Below are positions 29,031 to 39,032 of a DNA stretch of 44,856 nt, in pieces (positions within the stretch are counted from its first letter, which is position 1; the number at the start of each line of letters is the position of its first letter). The translations under genes and the position numbers were made by a program. The stretch is from the NCBI GenBank assembly GCA_030833315.1, contig JAURHM010000024.1, positions 1-44,856 on the forward strand, written 5' to 3'. The notes beneath the pieces are model-generated. The model saw only the letters and a list, made by a program, of their open reading frames with translations. It searched no databases and was not told the DNA's origin. This DNA comes from Burkholderiales bacterium. GTDB lineage: Bacteria; Pseudomonadota; Gammaproteobacteria; Burkholderiales; SG8-41.

Positions 29031-30146
29031 TTATAACTCCAGCTTCGCTATCACCCCATCCATCGCCGTTAGGAAACTCGTCCTTACCGCCGTTTCGCTA
29101 AAGCGCGAATCCTTCACGGGATTGCAACGCCCTTTTATGAGGGCCTGTTCCACGCCGGTAGCAATTGCGTCCGCATCAAAGGGGTCAAAGTAGCACGCAT
29201 AATCACCCGCTACCTCGTGCATTACCGGCAAATCCGAGCACGCCAGCGGTGCGCCCGCCTCCATAGCCTCAAGGCAAACTCTCCCGAAACCTTCGCAAAG
29301 TGATGGATATACAACGGCATCCGCCGCCGCGTAGGCCAAGCGCAACGCTGCGTCTGACAACTTGCCAGAGAAGGCAACGCGAGACCTAATATCCGTTGGG
29401 ATCTGCGCCAAGGTATCTCTCCAGCGCTGATCCTCGTTCCCGGTCACCAACAGAGTTAGGTCCGGGACTGTCTGGGTCACCTGTGCAAAAGCCTCGGCAA
29501 GTCGACCCACATTCTTGCGGAATTCCGAGCCGCCCGAATAGAGCACAAAGCGACCCCCCTGCGCAAAACGCCTCTTGAACTCCGCGACAGCGCCCGAGTC
29601 CGCCGCGTGGCTGAAGTGGGGCGTCAATGCGTTGCACACAACGCTGATTCGCTGCGAGGGGACGCCATAGCGCCGGGTCAGCTTGTCCCTGCTAGTCTGC
29701 GACACGGTAATGACATGAGACGCGCGACGCAAATTTCGCCGCAGCAAGGCAAGGTAATAAAGCCGAATGCGGCGCGGGTAAACAGTCGCCAGTTCATCTA
29801 AGCACAAATCATGCACGCCAATCACGCTGGGCACTACGCTGGGCATGCGCACGTCGTGGTAGGGGCTCATCACCAGGTCGGGACGCAGGCGGGCCCCCGC
29901 CCGGGGAAAGATCACATTGTCGTACCAAGGGTGCCGCAAAGGGCGTGGCAACCACTGCGGCCAGGCCACGTGTACGTGCTCCCAATTGCCACTGCGCGGC
30001 AGAAAGTCCTGATTGAAATCAGGCCCCAGCAGAAGAAAGTGTGCATCCGGCCGATGTTCGACCCATGCAGCCAGCAGCGGCGCAAACCAGTGGGCGATGC
30101 CACCCCCGTAGAGGGCGAGGTTTTTGGTGTCTATAAGAATGTGCAC
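29031..30146 (-). CDS. glycosyltransferase family 4 (GT-B)
   Basis: A 371-residue glycosyltransferase. It starts MHILIDTKNLALYGGGIAHW, has SVIGVHDLCLDE and HVITVSQTSRDKLTRRYGVP in the acceptor half, then FVLYSGGSEFRKNVGRLAEAF and the donor-site motif YPSLCEGFGRVCLEAMEAGAPLACSD with both Glu residues of E-x7-E. This is the pattern of mannosyl- and rhamnosyl-type transferases (WbaZ/MtfA-like). With a GDP-mannose enzyme in the locus, mannose is a reasonable but unproven donor. It is followed by the decayed polymerase gene. Confidence 0.92.
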   Translation of the reverse strand: MHILIDTKNLALYGGGIAHWFAPLLAAWVEHRPDAHFLLLGPDFNQDFLPRSGNWEHVHVAWPQWLPRPLRHPWYDNVIFPRAGARLRPDLVMSPYHDVRMPSVVPSVIGVHDLCLDELATVYPRRIRLYYLALLRRNLRRASHVITVSQTSRDKLTRRYGVPSQRISVVCNALTPHFSHAADSGAVAEFKRRFAQGGRFVLYSGGSEFRKNVGRLAEAFAQVTQTVPDLTLLVTGNEDQRWRDTLAQIPTDIRSRVAFSGKLSDAALRLAYAAADAVVYPSLCEGFGRVCLEAMEAGAPLACSDLPVMHEVAGDYACYFDPFDADAIATGVEQALIKGRCNPVKDSRFSETAVRTSFLTAMDGVIAKLEL

Positions 30147-30164
30147 AACGAGACAGCGTTACTT

Positions 30165-31145
30165 TTACTCATTACCCAATGGATTAATCCAGTGCGAATG
30201 ATGCGGGGGGTCCACTTTATCGGCCAAATTACGCAACCATGCGGCAGTCCGCCCTCGCCCCCGAATTTCGAACCCTTTCCCTTTTCGAGCATTCATTTCA
30301 GCCCACGCGCTGATTTCGGCAAATATCGTTGATGGCATCCATGCCGAATTCTGTTGCCCAAGGGTTACTTCGTAGGCCAAATCAAGATATCCATAGACCG
30401 CACAAAGCGCCCAGTAGTGAGCCAGCAACCTAAGTGGCTCCGCGGTGGATGTCAGAATATTTCGAAAGCTTTCAGGATCGCGGAAGTAAAGGGCATCAGC
30501 CGCCAGCAATTGCCCCTTGCGCCCGCCGAGAGATGCGCTATTTCGCCACTTATGACAAAGAAGATTGCCCAAGTCAACGAGCATGAACCCATGCTCTCTC
30601 ATGAATTCATCTACGTCAGAGTATAAGGGTTGTTCACGATATAGCGGGGTGAACTCAACCTCCAACTCCACCACCAGAAGTGTCGCCTGCAGACATCGCC
30701 TAGCACCCCGCAGTATGGCCAGTTCTGTACCTTGCGTATCAGCCTTCAGCGCTGCAATCTCGAGTTGTGCCGTTCGGCTCGCAGCATCAAGCGTCGTGCA
30801 AGGCACTGCAACCGTTTTCATCACATCAAAATCCGATGGATTCTGATAGATACGATCAACAATTGGCCGATTTGGCGGCAGCAGCGAAGTATTGGTTTGA
30901 TGGCGAGTAACCAAAAGCGAAATTTCCGTCTCCCGTTCCCCGAGTGCGGCATTGATCCAGACGCGGTCGCTACGCTCCGCGAGCAGGTCAAACTCCCGAT
31001 GATCTGGCTCAAAACCCAAAACCTTTAGATACCCACCCAGCCTCAACCACCGCTGATGTATCCCACCAGCAGCACCCGCATCAGCCAAAGTCAACGGGTG
31101 ATCAGACAGAACCGTGATAAGACAGGATGGAATGGTCGATTGCAT
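30165..31145 (-). CDS. FkbM-family methyltransferase
   Basis: A 326-residue predicted SAM-dependent O-methyltransferase. The SAM site is LADAGAAGGIHQRW at ~20-33, followed by KVLGFEPD (acidic end of strand 2), TLDAASRT and the FkbM signature ALKADTQGTELAILRGA near 150. FkbM-type enzymes in polysaccharide loci often O-methylate a sugar of the repeat unit or a chain end. About 100 residues after the catalytic domain are not typical of the minimal family and contain mixed helical sequence. It lies 18 bases before the next glycosyltransferase. Confidence 0.88.
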   Translation of the reverse strand: MQSTIPSCLITVLSDHPLTLADAGAAGGIHQRWLRLGGYLKVLGFEPDHREFDLLAERSDRVWINAALGERETEISLLVTRHQTNTSLLPPNRPIVDRIYQNPSDFDVMKTVAVPCTTLDAASRTAQLEIAALKADTQGTELAILRGARRCLQATLLVVELEVEFTPLYREQPLYSDVDEFMREHGFMLVDLGNLLCHKWRNSASLGGRKGQLLAADALYFRDPESFRNILTSTAEPLRLLAHYWALCAVYGYLDLAYEVTLGQQNSAWMPSTIFAEISAWAEMNARKGKGFEIRGRGRTAAWLRNLADKVDPPHHSHWINPLGNE

Positions 31146-31177
31146 AAGAACATTGAGATAGTTGAGTGAGATAGAAA

Positions 31178-32299
31178 TTACTTTGAACGCTCATTGGTAA
31201 CTGGCTCTACTCCGGGGTAAAGACTATAAAAAAGTTTGTCGTATTTAGCTGCAATTTTGCGCCAGTCAAACTTCATGGATTGCGTACGGGCGTTGGTACT
31301 CGGCGCGACATCCAGCACGCTCTCCAGTGCTCTTGCATAAGCCTGCGAATCGTGCACATCGCACAGGAGTCCGCCATCGTCCACCACATAGCGCTGGCGT
31401 GGCCCATCGTGCGCCACCACCGGCAGACCGGCCGCCATGGCCTCGACGAACACTATGCCGAACGCCTCTGCTGGTGAGGCCAACGAGAACACGTCGGCCC
31501 CTCGATAGACCTCCGGCATCTCGTAAAAAGTGTGTTGACAGAACTCAACCCTCCCCGCTTTCGCCAGCGGATGCTGCGCCAGCACGGCCCTGTGCGGGCC
31601 GGCGCCCACGCACTTGACCCAGACATGGCCCGGCATGCGCATGACCGCGTTGAACAGCAGATCGTGCCGCTTGTCCGGCACCAATGCAGCCGCGCAGAGA
31701 ATGACGCGCCGCGTTCGGCCGCGCCGGGAAGCACCCATGGGGACCGGTGCGAAGCGCCCGGTATCAACCCCGTTGGGGATGATGCATGTGGGCATGCCCG
31801 GCCGCATCTGGTTCGCCCGTTGCTCGTCGTGGGGCGTGAGCGCAACAAAAATATCACTGAGCGCTAGATCCTGCGGCACTGGACCTGCTTGACCGATGCC
31901 GACAAGCCGAGCTTCTGGAAATGCCTTGCTCGCGAAACGGTAGGACCACGAGCCGGCCAGCGGCACAACAAGGTCGAAAGCACTGGGCGACCAGTACTTG
32001 CGGTAGTGATACAGCAACGACAGGGTCTCGATATCCGCTGCACCACCAAGCCCCAGAGGACGCAGCAGCCGGCACAGCCACGGCAATCGGTCCAGCCAGG
32101 CTAGCCGCTCCCGCGCCAACAGTCGACCTTTTTGGAAATGCACGCCTGGGATTTCGGAGTCATGGGGCCCCGACAGCACCGTGACCGCATACCGCGAGGT
32201 ATCCATCCGGGACACCAGTTCCGTCACAAAGGCTTCCACCCCCCGGTGCACCGAGCCAAACCTCGGCACGATGAAGAGCAGGCGCAATGCGTGACTCAT
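31178..32299 (-). CDS. glycosyltransferase family 4 (GT-B)
   Basis: A 373-residue glycosyltransferase. The start LRLLFIVPRFGSVHRGVEAFVTELVSRM is typical of the acceptor domain. CIIPNGVDTGRFAPV leads into the donor domain, which carries RRVILCAAALVPDKRHDLLFNAV and the E-x7-E motif in SPAEAFGIVFVEAMAAGLPVVAHDGP. Donor and acceptor cannot be assigned. It lies downstream of the flippase, 54 bases away. Confidence 0.92.
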   Translation of the reverse strand: MSHALRLLFIVPRFGSVHRGVEAFVTELVSRMDTSRYAVTVLSGPHDSEIPGVHFQKGRLLARERLAWLDRLPWLCRLLRPLGLGGAADIETLSLLYHYRKYWSPSAFDLVVPLAGSWSYRFASKAFPEARLVGIGQAGPVPQDLALSDIFVALTPHDEQRANQMRPGMPTCIIPNGVDTGRFAPVPMGASRRGRTRRVILCAAALVPDKRHDLLFNAVMRMPGHVWVKCVGAGPHRAVLAQHPLAKAGRVEFCQHTFYEMPEVYRGADVFSLASPAEAFGIVFVEAMAAGLPVVAHDGPRQRYVVDDGGLLCDVHDSQAYARALESVLDVAPSTNARTQSMKFDWRKIAAKYDKLFYSLYPGVEPVTNERSK

Positions 32300-32353
32300 T
32301 CAATTACCTCACAAGCCAGGCCATAGAGGCCTTCATTATTCGGGGCATCCATC

Positions 32354-33847
32354 TCATCGGGTCCGCCCCAGTATCTGTCGAATATCAAGTATGCCTACCA
32401 CGCTGGCCATGACGGCGGCACTCGTGCCAAACACGGTCAAAGCAACCGCTAGGCCCGCCAGGGCGCCCCAGAAAGTTCCGCTGCCGGCCACCGGCGGAGT
32501 CACCCAAAGTGCAAGCAGAATCACTGCGCACGCACGCCATAGCCAGGCCCCGGCGGCACGTACATAACGGAACGGCTGGGCCGTGCCGCGCAGGAGCATG
32601 AATAGCACCACGAACAGGCCAACCGTATTGCCAATAGTCCAGTGCCATTGCACCAGCGCCACGCTGCCCAGCTCGCCGGCCAGCAGCACCATGGCCACGC
32701 CGCTGAGGGCGATGCTTGCGCCGACCATGGTCAAAGCGCGGCCGCGCCCTTGAGTGAGCAGGATCTTCCCTAAAATCGTCACTAGACTGATCGGAATAGC
32801 AGCGAAGACGGTGGCACGCAAGGCTTGGCTGGTTTGTGCCACGGAAGTTGCGTCAAATGATCCACGAGCGAACAAAGCTTCCACGATTTCCGACGCAAAG
32901 CGTCCGGCAAAGCTACAACATGCCAGCAGGGCCAGAGTCAGCGGAGCCACGACTCGGGCGGCCGTTTGGAGCATGGCGTCAGCATCACCCTGCTGCGCCT
33001 GCGCCAGAAAGCGCGGCCAGAGTAGATTAGCCATTGGAAAGGCCAGGAGGCTGATGAGCACATTGACCAACGCTACACTGTACTGGTAAGAGGCCACCAG
33101 CCCCGGCATCATGCCTAGCATGATGGTGCGCTCACACACCACGTATACCTGCGCCAGCAGATAGGCAAACAGCAAGGCCGAAAACACCGAGCGAAAGCGC
33201 GACTCTTTCCACAGGGCGTCGATACCACGCCAAACCCAGCGCATACCTTCGCGCTGCAACCCTACGATAGACACCAGCAGGGTGACAATCTGCGCAATTA
33301 GAAGGCTAAGCACTAACGCAAAAACTCCAATACGCCCGACCAGTAGCCATAAACAGGTCAGACCAATGAGCGCGGAGGCCAGCCGCGCTACGGCCTGGTA
33401 AACCACGCGATTGAAGCTCATCAACAAGCCGTTGCAGGTCTCGGCTATCGCATAAAGCAGAAAGTAAGGAAGGAAGCCGAGCCATAGGCTACTTTCGCCC
33501 GCTACATCCAAACCCACGCGCGCAATTAAGCCAGCGGGTGTCAACAACAATAAGGCCATAGAGGCCAATGCAAGCATAGCCTGGGCGGCCAGACCCGCTG
33601 AAAACAAAGCGGAGGCACTTTCTCTGTCCACGGCAGCGGCGGAGTACACAGGCGGCACCAGCGCCTCGCGCAGCGGCTGCACATAGAAAACCAGAAGGTT
33701 AGCCAGAGCGAAGAGCGCCCAGTAAGTGTCAAGCAACGCCGAGGTGCCTAAATGGTAGGACACCACCAGCTGATTACCGAAACTTAGCAGATACCCGGCC
33801 GCCGAGAGGATAAACAGCAGACCGAATCGCTTCTGGAAGTTGCTCAT
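32354..33847 (-). CDS. polysaccharide flippase (Wzx-type, MOP superfamily)
   Basis: A 497-residue inner-membrane protein with about 12-14 helices and almost no soluble domain, starting MSNFQKRFGLLFILSAAGYLLSFGNQLVVSYHLGTSALLDTYWALFALANLLVFYV. The alternating helices and short charged loops match lipid-linked-oligosaccharide flippases (Wzx/MurJ-like) that turn the undecaprenyl-linked repeat to the periplasm. Its presence, with an initiating transferase and a polymerase remnant, marks a Wzx/Wzy-type pathway rather than an ABC-transporter one. Confidence 0.9.
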   Translation of the reverse strand: MSNFQKRFGLLFILSAAGYLLSFGNQLVVSYHLGTSALLDTYWALFALANLLVFYVQPLREALVPPVYSAAAVDRESASALFSAGLAAQAMLALASMALLLLTPAGLIARVGLDVAGESSLWLGFLPYFLLYAIAETCNGLLMSFNRVVYQAVARLASALIGLTCLWLLVGRIGVFALVLSLLIAQIVTLLVSIVGLQREGMRWVWRGIDALWKESRFRSVFSALLFAYLLAQVYVVCERTIMLGMMPGLVASYQYSVALVNVLISLLAFPMANLLWPRFLAQAQQGDADAMLQTAARVVAPLTLALLACCSFAGRFASEIVEALFARGSFDATSVAQTSQALRATVFAAIPISLVTILGKILLTQGRGRALTMVGASIALSGVAMVLLAGELGSVALVQWHWTIGNTVGLFVVLFMLLRGTAQPFRYVRAAGAWLWRACAVILLALWVTPPVAGSGTFWGALAGLAVALTVFGTSAAVMASVVGILDIRQILGRTR

Positions 33848-33906
33848 CGGCTACAAGGATCGGCCATGAAATTCCCCACTTGCCCTGGGGTACATGCTGA
33901 AATGGC

Positions 33907-35016
33907 TCATGAGCGACGAAAGAGATCGCGCATCTTGTCGAGCGCGCCCAAGAAAACAGCCAGGCTCAACAGAGCCAAAGATGCCAATCGACCTAAAAGC
34001 TTTGTATATACGCCGCCCGATGAGCAAACCAATGCCCGACCAGCGCTAGCCACTGCGGCACCCGACAGATTCAATGCCACGAGCGCTGAAAAACAATCCT
34101 CCGGGCGCAGCGCCACGAGTTTGCGTGATTGCCGCACAAGGTCGAGCAAACGCTCCGCCCGGTGCCTATAGGTATGATTTTCCAAAACGTGGCGGCGAGC
34201 GGCGTCACCGATGCGTCGACAACGCTCCGGATCCTGCAGCAAGCCACGGATCAAGGCGAGCAGCGTCAGTTCATCGCGGTACTCTAGGTAATGCTCGCCA
34301 GCATTGAACAGGTCCTCGACGCCGTTATCCCGGGCATGGTCGGTGAGCAGCACCGCGCCGGCGCCCATGGCCTCGAAATAGCGCATGTTGACATCGTTGT
34401 TCACGCTCTTATTGAACACCATCTTCGCCTTAGCATAAACACGTCCCATTTCCTGTGGGCTGGTCATGCCCATGAAGACGTTGGGAAAGTCCTTGCAGAT
34501 CGCGCTCAACAAAGCATGCCGAACCGGGTGCACGGTAGCGCTATTGCTGCCCACATAGGCCACATCATGACAACGATGCATTTCCTTTTGTGGATAAAGT
34601 TCCGGCGCGCACGCCAGCGGCAACCAGTACACCTGCCGCAGTCCATCTTGTCGCAAACGCTCGACAAATTCCTTCTGCGCGACGAAGGTCATGTCGAACA
34701 GGCGACCGATGCGTAGATGCTTGGCATAGTCCATGTGGGTGTCAATGCCGTACCAGGCCGTGAGGCAGGACATGCGCTCCAGCCCCGTCGGGAAGAGGCG
34801 CATGGTGCCACCCTCGACGAAAAGCATGAGATCCGGCACTAGCCCGTGGCGGGCACAGACCTGCGTCACGTCCACCGCACCGCGCACCCGCAGGCTGTCC
34901 AGCGGACTGGCGACGTCAGAGCAGACGAACAGCTCGTGCCCTGCTTCCCTCATCGCGGTAATCAGGTAGTTGCCGGTGGTGGTCGGGGTCAGCGATGCGA
35001 CAAGAAGAATTTTCAC
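33907..35016 (-). CDS. CgeB-like glycosyltransferase
   Basis: A 369-residue GT-B protein resembling the CgeB / Glyco_trans_1_2 group. It starts MKILLVASLTPTTTGNYLITAMREAGHEL. In the middle LTAWYGIDTHMDYAKHLRIGRLFDMTFVAQKEF is the typical DxHxxY region. The C-terminal half has VAYVGSNSATVHPVR, KMVFNKSVNNDVNMRYFEAMGAGAVLLTD and ENHTYRHRAERLLDLV. An unusual hydrophobic segment near the C-terminus (GRLASLALLSLAVFLGALDKM) may anchor it to the membrane. Donor unknown. Confidence 0.88.
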   Translation of the reverse strand: MKILLVASLTPTTTGNYLITAMREAGHELFVCSDVASPLDSLRVRGAVDVTQVCARHGLVPDLMLFVEGGTMRLFPTGLERMSCLTAWYGIDTHMDYAKHLRIGRLFDMTFVAQKEFVERLRQDGLRQVYWLPLACAPELYPQKEMHRCHDVAYVGSNSATVHPVRHALLSAICKDFPNVFMGMTSPQEMGRVYAKAKMVFNKSVNNDVNMRYFEAMGAGAVLLTDHARDNGVEDLFNAGEHYLEYRDELTLLALIRGLLQDPERCRRIGDAARRHVLENHTYRHRAERLLDLVRQSRKLVALRPEDCFSALVALNLSGAAVASAGRALVCSSGGVYTKLLGRLASLALLSLAVFLGALDKMRDLFRRS

Positions 35017-35037
35017 GTCCCGGCTCTCCTCAGGCCA

Positions 35038-35817
35038 TCATTGCGGCGCGCGGCTCTTCACCGACAGGAAACCGTTCGACCATTTCTTGCGGAAGTAGGC
35101 GGTATTCTTTTCGTGCAAGGCAACAGTGTCGATGGTCTTGTGCAGGTAGGCGATGTCCACCTTCTGGGCGCTGACGCCGTGGTGATGGAAGTGCTTGATG
35201 TTCACCCCGGGATGCACGACGCACTTGAGCCCTGCCTGCCGGATGCGGAAGCTGAAGTCGATCTCTTCATAGCCGGCGGGGGAGTATTCGACATCAAAGC
35301 CGCCCAGCCGGCGGAAGGTGGCGGAGCGCACAAGGAAGCAGAAGCCAGACACCACGTCGGACTCGACCGGCTGCTCGCCCTCGGCATAGCTGTTGTGCTG
35401 GAGGTTCTCCCAGTAGGAGCCAGCGGGGCCCACCTCTCCCACCTGCGCATCGTCGAACAGGGCGCACAGTGGTTCGATCGCATCCTTGCCCACTTGCACG
35501 TCATCATTCAGGTAGCAGAGGATGTCCCCCTCGGCCATATCAGCGCCCATGTTCCAGGAGCGTGCCACGCCGACGTTGACGCTGTTCAGGCAGTACTTGT
35601 CGATGTGCGGGTGGGTGGCGACGAACTCCACCAGCTCCTGGTCCTGCCCGTTGCAGACCACAATCACTTCGTGCGGCAGGCTCACGTTGTCGTGCAGGTC
35701 GCGCAGCACGTCGGGCAGGGTGTAGCGCGGCATGAAAAAGCGCGCCTTGTTGAGCGGGCGCTTGAGGTGCAGCACGGGAATGATGAAGCTGACTTTGGGT
35801 TGCGGTGCGGTAGTCAT
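35038..35817 (-). CDS. glycosyltransferase family 2
   Basis: A 259-residue GT-A glycosyltransferase. VSFIIPVLHLKRPL at the start, EVIVVCNGQDQELVEF, NVGVARSWNMGADMAEGDILCYLNDDVQVG (the DxD-like NDD) near 100, and the acceptor-side GGFDVEYSPAGYEEIDFSFRIRQAG near 195 mark a rhamnosyltransferase-like inverting enzyme. No membrane segment. It overlaps the upstream glycosyltransferase gene by four bases (ATGA), so the two are translated together. Confidence 0.91.
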   Translation of the reverse strand: MTTAPQPKVSFIIPVLHLKRPLNKARFFMPRYTLPDVLRDLHDNVSLPHEVIVVCNGQDQELVEFVATHPHIDKYCLNSVNVGVARSWNMGADMAEGDILCYLNDDVQVGKDAIEPLCALFDDAQVGEVGPAGSYWENLQHNSYAEGEQPVESDVVSGFCFLVRSATFRRLGGFDVEYSPAGYEEIDFSFRIRQAGLKCVVHPGVNIKHFHHHGVSAQKVDIAYLHKTIDTVALHEKNTAYFRKKWSNGFLSVKSRAPQ

Positions 35818-36779
35818 GGCCTGAGCTGTTCAATGGTGTCCCAGAACTCATCATTGGCCCGGGCGAAGTTGGCCGGATTGCCGATGTCAAATGGGAAAGA
35901 GGTGGCACCGACGTTTCCGTTGGTGATGAGTTGGCAGCCACACAGCGCGGCTTCGGTCACTACTCGACCCTGCGGCTCGGGCCAACGCGGTAGGAAGACG
36001 AAGTGTTTCGCCCGGTTCATGAAATTGGGGATTTCGCTGTAGGGCACGCTGCCGTGCCAAGTGCCGAAGTCTAGTTTCTCCCCCGGTACGATCTTGCCAA
36101 CGAAATGGATGTTGGCACCACGGAAACGCTCGCGCATGGCAGCCAAGCCCTTGGCCTCACCAATGACGCCAACGAAAAGGTAGTCAATGTCGCGCTCACG
36201 ACGCTGGTTATAGAAGACGGTGCCATCGATTGTGGGCTTGAGTACAAACGATACCCGACCTCGATCTTCGCCCAGAATGCCTTCGATGGTACGCTGGTGC
36301 AGAGGAGATAGATAAACGTTGAGCGCAGACCTAGCGAAAAGCTTGCGCACCAGTGGGTCGAGTGCAAAACATTGCTGCCCAAAATCACGCAGCGCTAGGT
36401 TATGCACCAAATGCAGCGGCGATTTGTAAGCACACCGAGCCTGCGAATGTCCGGAACATGGCAGGTGCCCGAGGTTACAGACGTCCACATAGGCGTTGCT
36501 CATATGGATGAAGGGACGATTGTCTACAATATCTTCCAGCAAGTCTGGTTCAAAACGCAGCCATGCACCGCGGCTCTTGAGGGTCTGCGGGAAATTAAAA
36601 ACATCCACTAACCAGTACAGGTCTGCCTGGCCGGTGCCTTCATCCACACGTGGGCGGATCGAGCGTAGACAAATGGTGTGGCCACGCCTTCTCCCCGCCT
36701 CGATTAACGCGCGGGTGATCATTTCCCCGCCACCGCCATGAATGATGGGGTTGAAGTAGGAAAGGCAGTCGATCTTCAT
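35814..36779 (-). CDS. glycosyltransferase (GT-B, family 1/4-like)
   Basis: A 321-residue protein starting MKIDCLSYFNPIIHGGGGEMITRALIEAG, a glycine-rich acceptor-domain loop. The donor half has VSFVLKPTIDGTVFYNQ, DIDYLFVGVIGEAKGLAAM and FVFLPRWPEPQGRVVTEAALCGCQLITN, where E-P-Q-G-R-V-V-T-E supplies the two-Glu motif. It is shorter than most GT4 enzymes, so the fold is a compact variant. It lies 16 bases behind the UDP-xylose synthase gene. Donor unknown; xylose or glucuronate are obvious candidates from context only. Confidence 0.85.
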   Translation of the reverse strand: MKIDCLSYFNPIIHGGGGEMITRALIEAGRRRGHTICLRSIRPRVDEGTGQADLYWLVDVFNFPQTLKSRGAWLRFEPDLLEDIVDNRPFIHMSNAYVDVCNLGHLPCSGHSQARCAYKSPLHLVHNLALRDFGQQCFALDPLVRKLFARSALNVYLSPLHQRTIEGILGEDRGRVSFVLKPTIDGTVFYNQRRERDIDYLFVGVIGEAKGLAAMRERFRGANIHFVGKIVPGEKLDFGTWHGSVPYSEIPNFMNRAKHFVFLPRWPEPQGRVVTEAALCGCQLITNGNVGATSFPFDIGNPANFARANDEFWDTIEQLRP

Positions 36780-36795
36780 CGGTTGTCGCGCCGCT

Positions 36796-37779
36796 TCAGT
36801 CCCCGCTGGCGAGCAGCTGGTCGAAGTAGGCGATGGTCTTTTTCAGGCCTTCGTCCAGCTGCACCTGGGGCGCCCAGCCGCCCAGGCGCTCTTTCGCTCG
36901 CGTGATGTCGGGCTGGCGCTGCATGGGGTCGTCGGCCGGCAGGGGCTGGAAGACCAGCTTCGATCTGGCGCCGGTCAGGGCGATGACTTTCTCAGCCAGC
37001 TGGCGGATGGTGAACTCGCCGGGGTTGCCCAGGTTGATGGGGCCGGGGAAGCCGGGCGCGCCGTCGGCGCCGCGGGGGATGTCCATGAAGCGGATGAAGC
37101 CTTCCACTAGATCATCAACATAGCAGAAGCTACGGGTCTGCTGGCCTTCGCCGTAGATAGTGATCGACTCGCCACGCAGAGCCTGCACGATGAAATTGCT
37201 GACCACGCGACCGTCATTGGGGTGCATGCGAGGACCGTAGGTGTTGAAAATGCGAGCAACGCGGATATCCAATCCGTATTGTCGGTGGTAGTCGAAAAAC
37301 AGGGTTTCGGCACAGCGCTTGCCTTCGTCGTAGCAACTGCGGATGCCGATGGGATTGACATTGCCCCAGTAGGCTTCGGTCTGGGGGTGTACGGCGGGAT
37401 CCCCATAGACTTCGCTGGTGCTAGCCTGAAAAATGAGAGCCTTGAGGCGCTTGGCCAAGCCCAGCATGTTGATGGCGCCATGCACGCTGGTCTTGGTAGT
37501 CTGCACGGGGTCGTGCTGGTAGTGAACAGGGCTGGCAGGGCAGGCTAGGTTGTAGATTTGGTCCACCTCGACATATAAGGGGAACGTGACATCGTGGCGA
37601 ATAAATTCGAAGCGCGGGTTATCAACTAGGTGCTCAATATTGCGCTTGCTGCCGGTAAAGAGGTTGTCAGCGCATATGACCTCGTCGCCACGTTCTAGCA
37701 GGCGGTCTATGAGATGCGAGCCTAGGAAGCCGGCACCACCGGTAACGAGAATGCGCTTGCGTGGGTTGTAGTTTCTCAT
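36796..37779 (-). CDS. UDP-glucuronate decarboxylase (UDP-xylose synthase)
   Basis: An extended short-chain dehydrogenase of 327 residues from MRNYNPRK. It converts UDP-glucuronate to UDP-xylose with NAD bound in [18 protein letters not shown]. Family marks are [38 protein letters not shown], the YxxxK pair in [12 protein letters not shown], and [22 protein letters not shown]. Six further upstream codons are open (start at 37797), but AGGAC sits well placed for the start used. It follows directly on ugd, whose product is its substrate. Confidence 0.94.
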   Translation of the reverse strand: MRNYNPRKRILVTGGAGFLGSHLIDRLLERGDEVICADNLFTGSKRNIEHLVDNPRFEFIRHDVTFPLYVEVDQIYNLACPASPVHYQHDPVQTTKTSVHGAINMLGLAKRLKALIFQASTSEVYGDPAVHPQTEAYWGNVNPIGIRSCYDEGKRCAETLFFDYHRQYGLDIRVARIFNTYGPRMHPNDGRVVSNFIVQALRGESITIYGEGQQTRSFCYVDDLVEGFIRFMDIPRGADGAPGFPGPINLGNPGEFTIRQLAEKVIALTGARSKLVFQPLPADDPMQRQPDITRAKERLGGWAPQVQLDEGLKKTIAYFDQLLASGD

Positions 37780-37783
37780 GGGT

Positions 37784-38950
37784 TCAGTCCTGTCCAAAGA
37801 GGTCGCGGGTGTAGACCTTGTGCTGTACGTCGCGGATCTGGTCGGTCAACCGATTAGCTATGATGACATCCGCCTCCCTCTTGAAAGCAGCCAAGTCGTT
37901 GACAACGCGAGAGTGAAAGAACTCCGGCCCCTTCATGACGGGCTCGTAGATAATGACTTCAACCCCCTTGCCCTTGAGCCGCTTCATGATTCCTTGCACG
38001 CTACTGGCGCGGTAGTTGTCGGAGCCAGCTTTCATGACCAGGCGATAGACGCCCACAGTGCGCGGCTGGCGCGCCAAGATGTCTTGGGCCACGAAGTCCT
38101 TGCGGGTACTGTTGGCTTGGACGATAGCGCCGATGAGGGTCTGCGGCACGTCCTGATAGTTGGCTAGGAGTTGCTTGGTATCCTTAGGTAGGCAGTAGCC
38201 GCCGTAGCCGAAGCTGGGATTGTTGTAGTAGTTGCCAATGCGCGGATCCATACTAACACCCTGAATGATTTGCTGAGTATCAAGCCCATGAATAGCAGCA
38301 TAAGTATCGAGCTCATTGAAATAAGCCACCCGCATGGCAAGGTAGGTATTGGCAAATAGCTTGATCGCTTCAGCCTCTGTGCTGTCAGTAAAAAGCACAG
38401 GAACGTCCTTGCGGATAGCAGCCTGCTGCAGCAAATCAGCAAAGATTCGAGCACGCTCGGACTGTTCGCCAACGATGATACGTGAGGGATGCAGGTTGTC
38501 GTACAAGGCGCGGCCTTCGCGAAGAAATTCGGGGGAAAAGATCAGGCTGTCGCAACCCAGCTGCTTGCAAGTGCGCAGCGTGTAGCCGACGGGAATGGTG
38601 GACTTGATGACCATGGTGGCCGCCGGATTGATGGCCATCACGTCGCGAATCACGGATTCGATCGAGCGGGTATTGAAGTAATTGGTGTCCGGGTCGTAAT
38701 CGGTCGGCGTGGCGATGATGACGAAGTCCGCGCCCGCGTAGGCGGCCTGCTTGTCCAGGGTGGCGGTGAGCCGCAGCGGTTTGTTGCGCAGGTATTCCTC
38801 AAGCTCCGCGTCCTCGATCGGTGATTCGCGCCGCTGCAACATGGCCACCTTTTCAGGCACCACATCAAGCAATACGATGTCATTATTTTGTGATAGTAGA
38901 ACAGCGTTAGACAAGCCAACGTAGCCAGCACCGACAACAGCGATTTTCAT
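37784..38950 (-). CDS. ugd: UDP-glucose 6-dehydrogenase
   Basis: A 388-residue cytosolic enzyme that oxidises UDP-glucose to UDP-glucuronate with NAD. Dinucleotide-binding [21 protein letters not shown] is at the start, then [27 protein letters not shown], the substrate segment [24 protein letters not shown] and the catalytic Cys in [14 protein letters not shown]. This is the short, MMPJ-type Ugd typical of capsule and O-antigen loci. Start MKIAVV is preferred over an upstream Met four codons earlier. Its product feeds the next gene. Confidence 0.95.
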   Translation of the reverse strand: MKIAVVGAGYVGLSNAVLLSQNNDIVLLDVVPEKVAMLQRRESPIEDAELEEYLRNKPLRLTATLDKQAAYAGADFVIIATPTDYDPDTNYFNTRSIESVIRDVMAINPAATMVIKSTIPVGYTLRTCKQLGCDSLIFSPEFLREGRALYDNLHPSRIIVGEQSERARIFADLLQQAAIRKDVPVLFTDSTEAEAIKLFANTYLAMRVAYFNELDTYAAIHGLDTQQIIQGVSMDPRIGNYYNNPSFGYGGYCLPKDTKQLLANYQDVPQTLIGAIVQANSTRKDFVAQDILARQPRTVGVYRLVMKAGSDNYRASSVQGIMKRLKGKGVEVIIYEPVMKGPEFFHSRVVNDLAAFKREADVIIANRLTDQIRDVQHKVYTRDLFGQD

Positions 38951-39032
38951 TCTTTTCCTCATAAAGGACGCTTCAGAAATTCTTTGAAATCACAGCAAAT
39001 GTTTACATAATTATTGGACTTAGGTTTCATGC

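Noticed and set aside
34846-36042. 398-codon plus-strand open frame across two glycosyltransferase genes
   Set aside because: Low-complexity His/Val/Ala-rich translation without family features; it is the antisense shadow of three real minus-strand genes.
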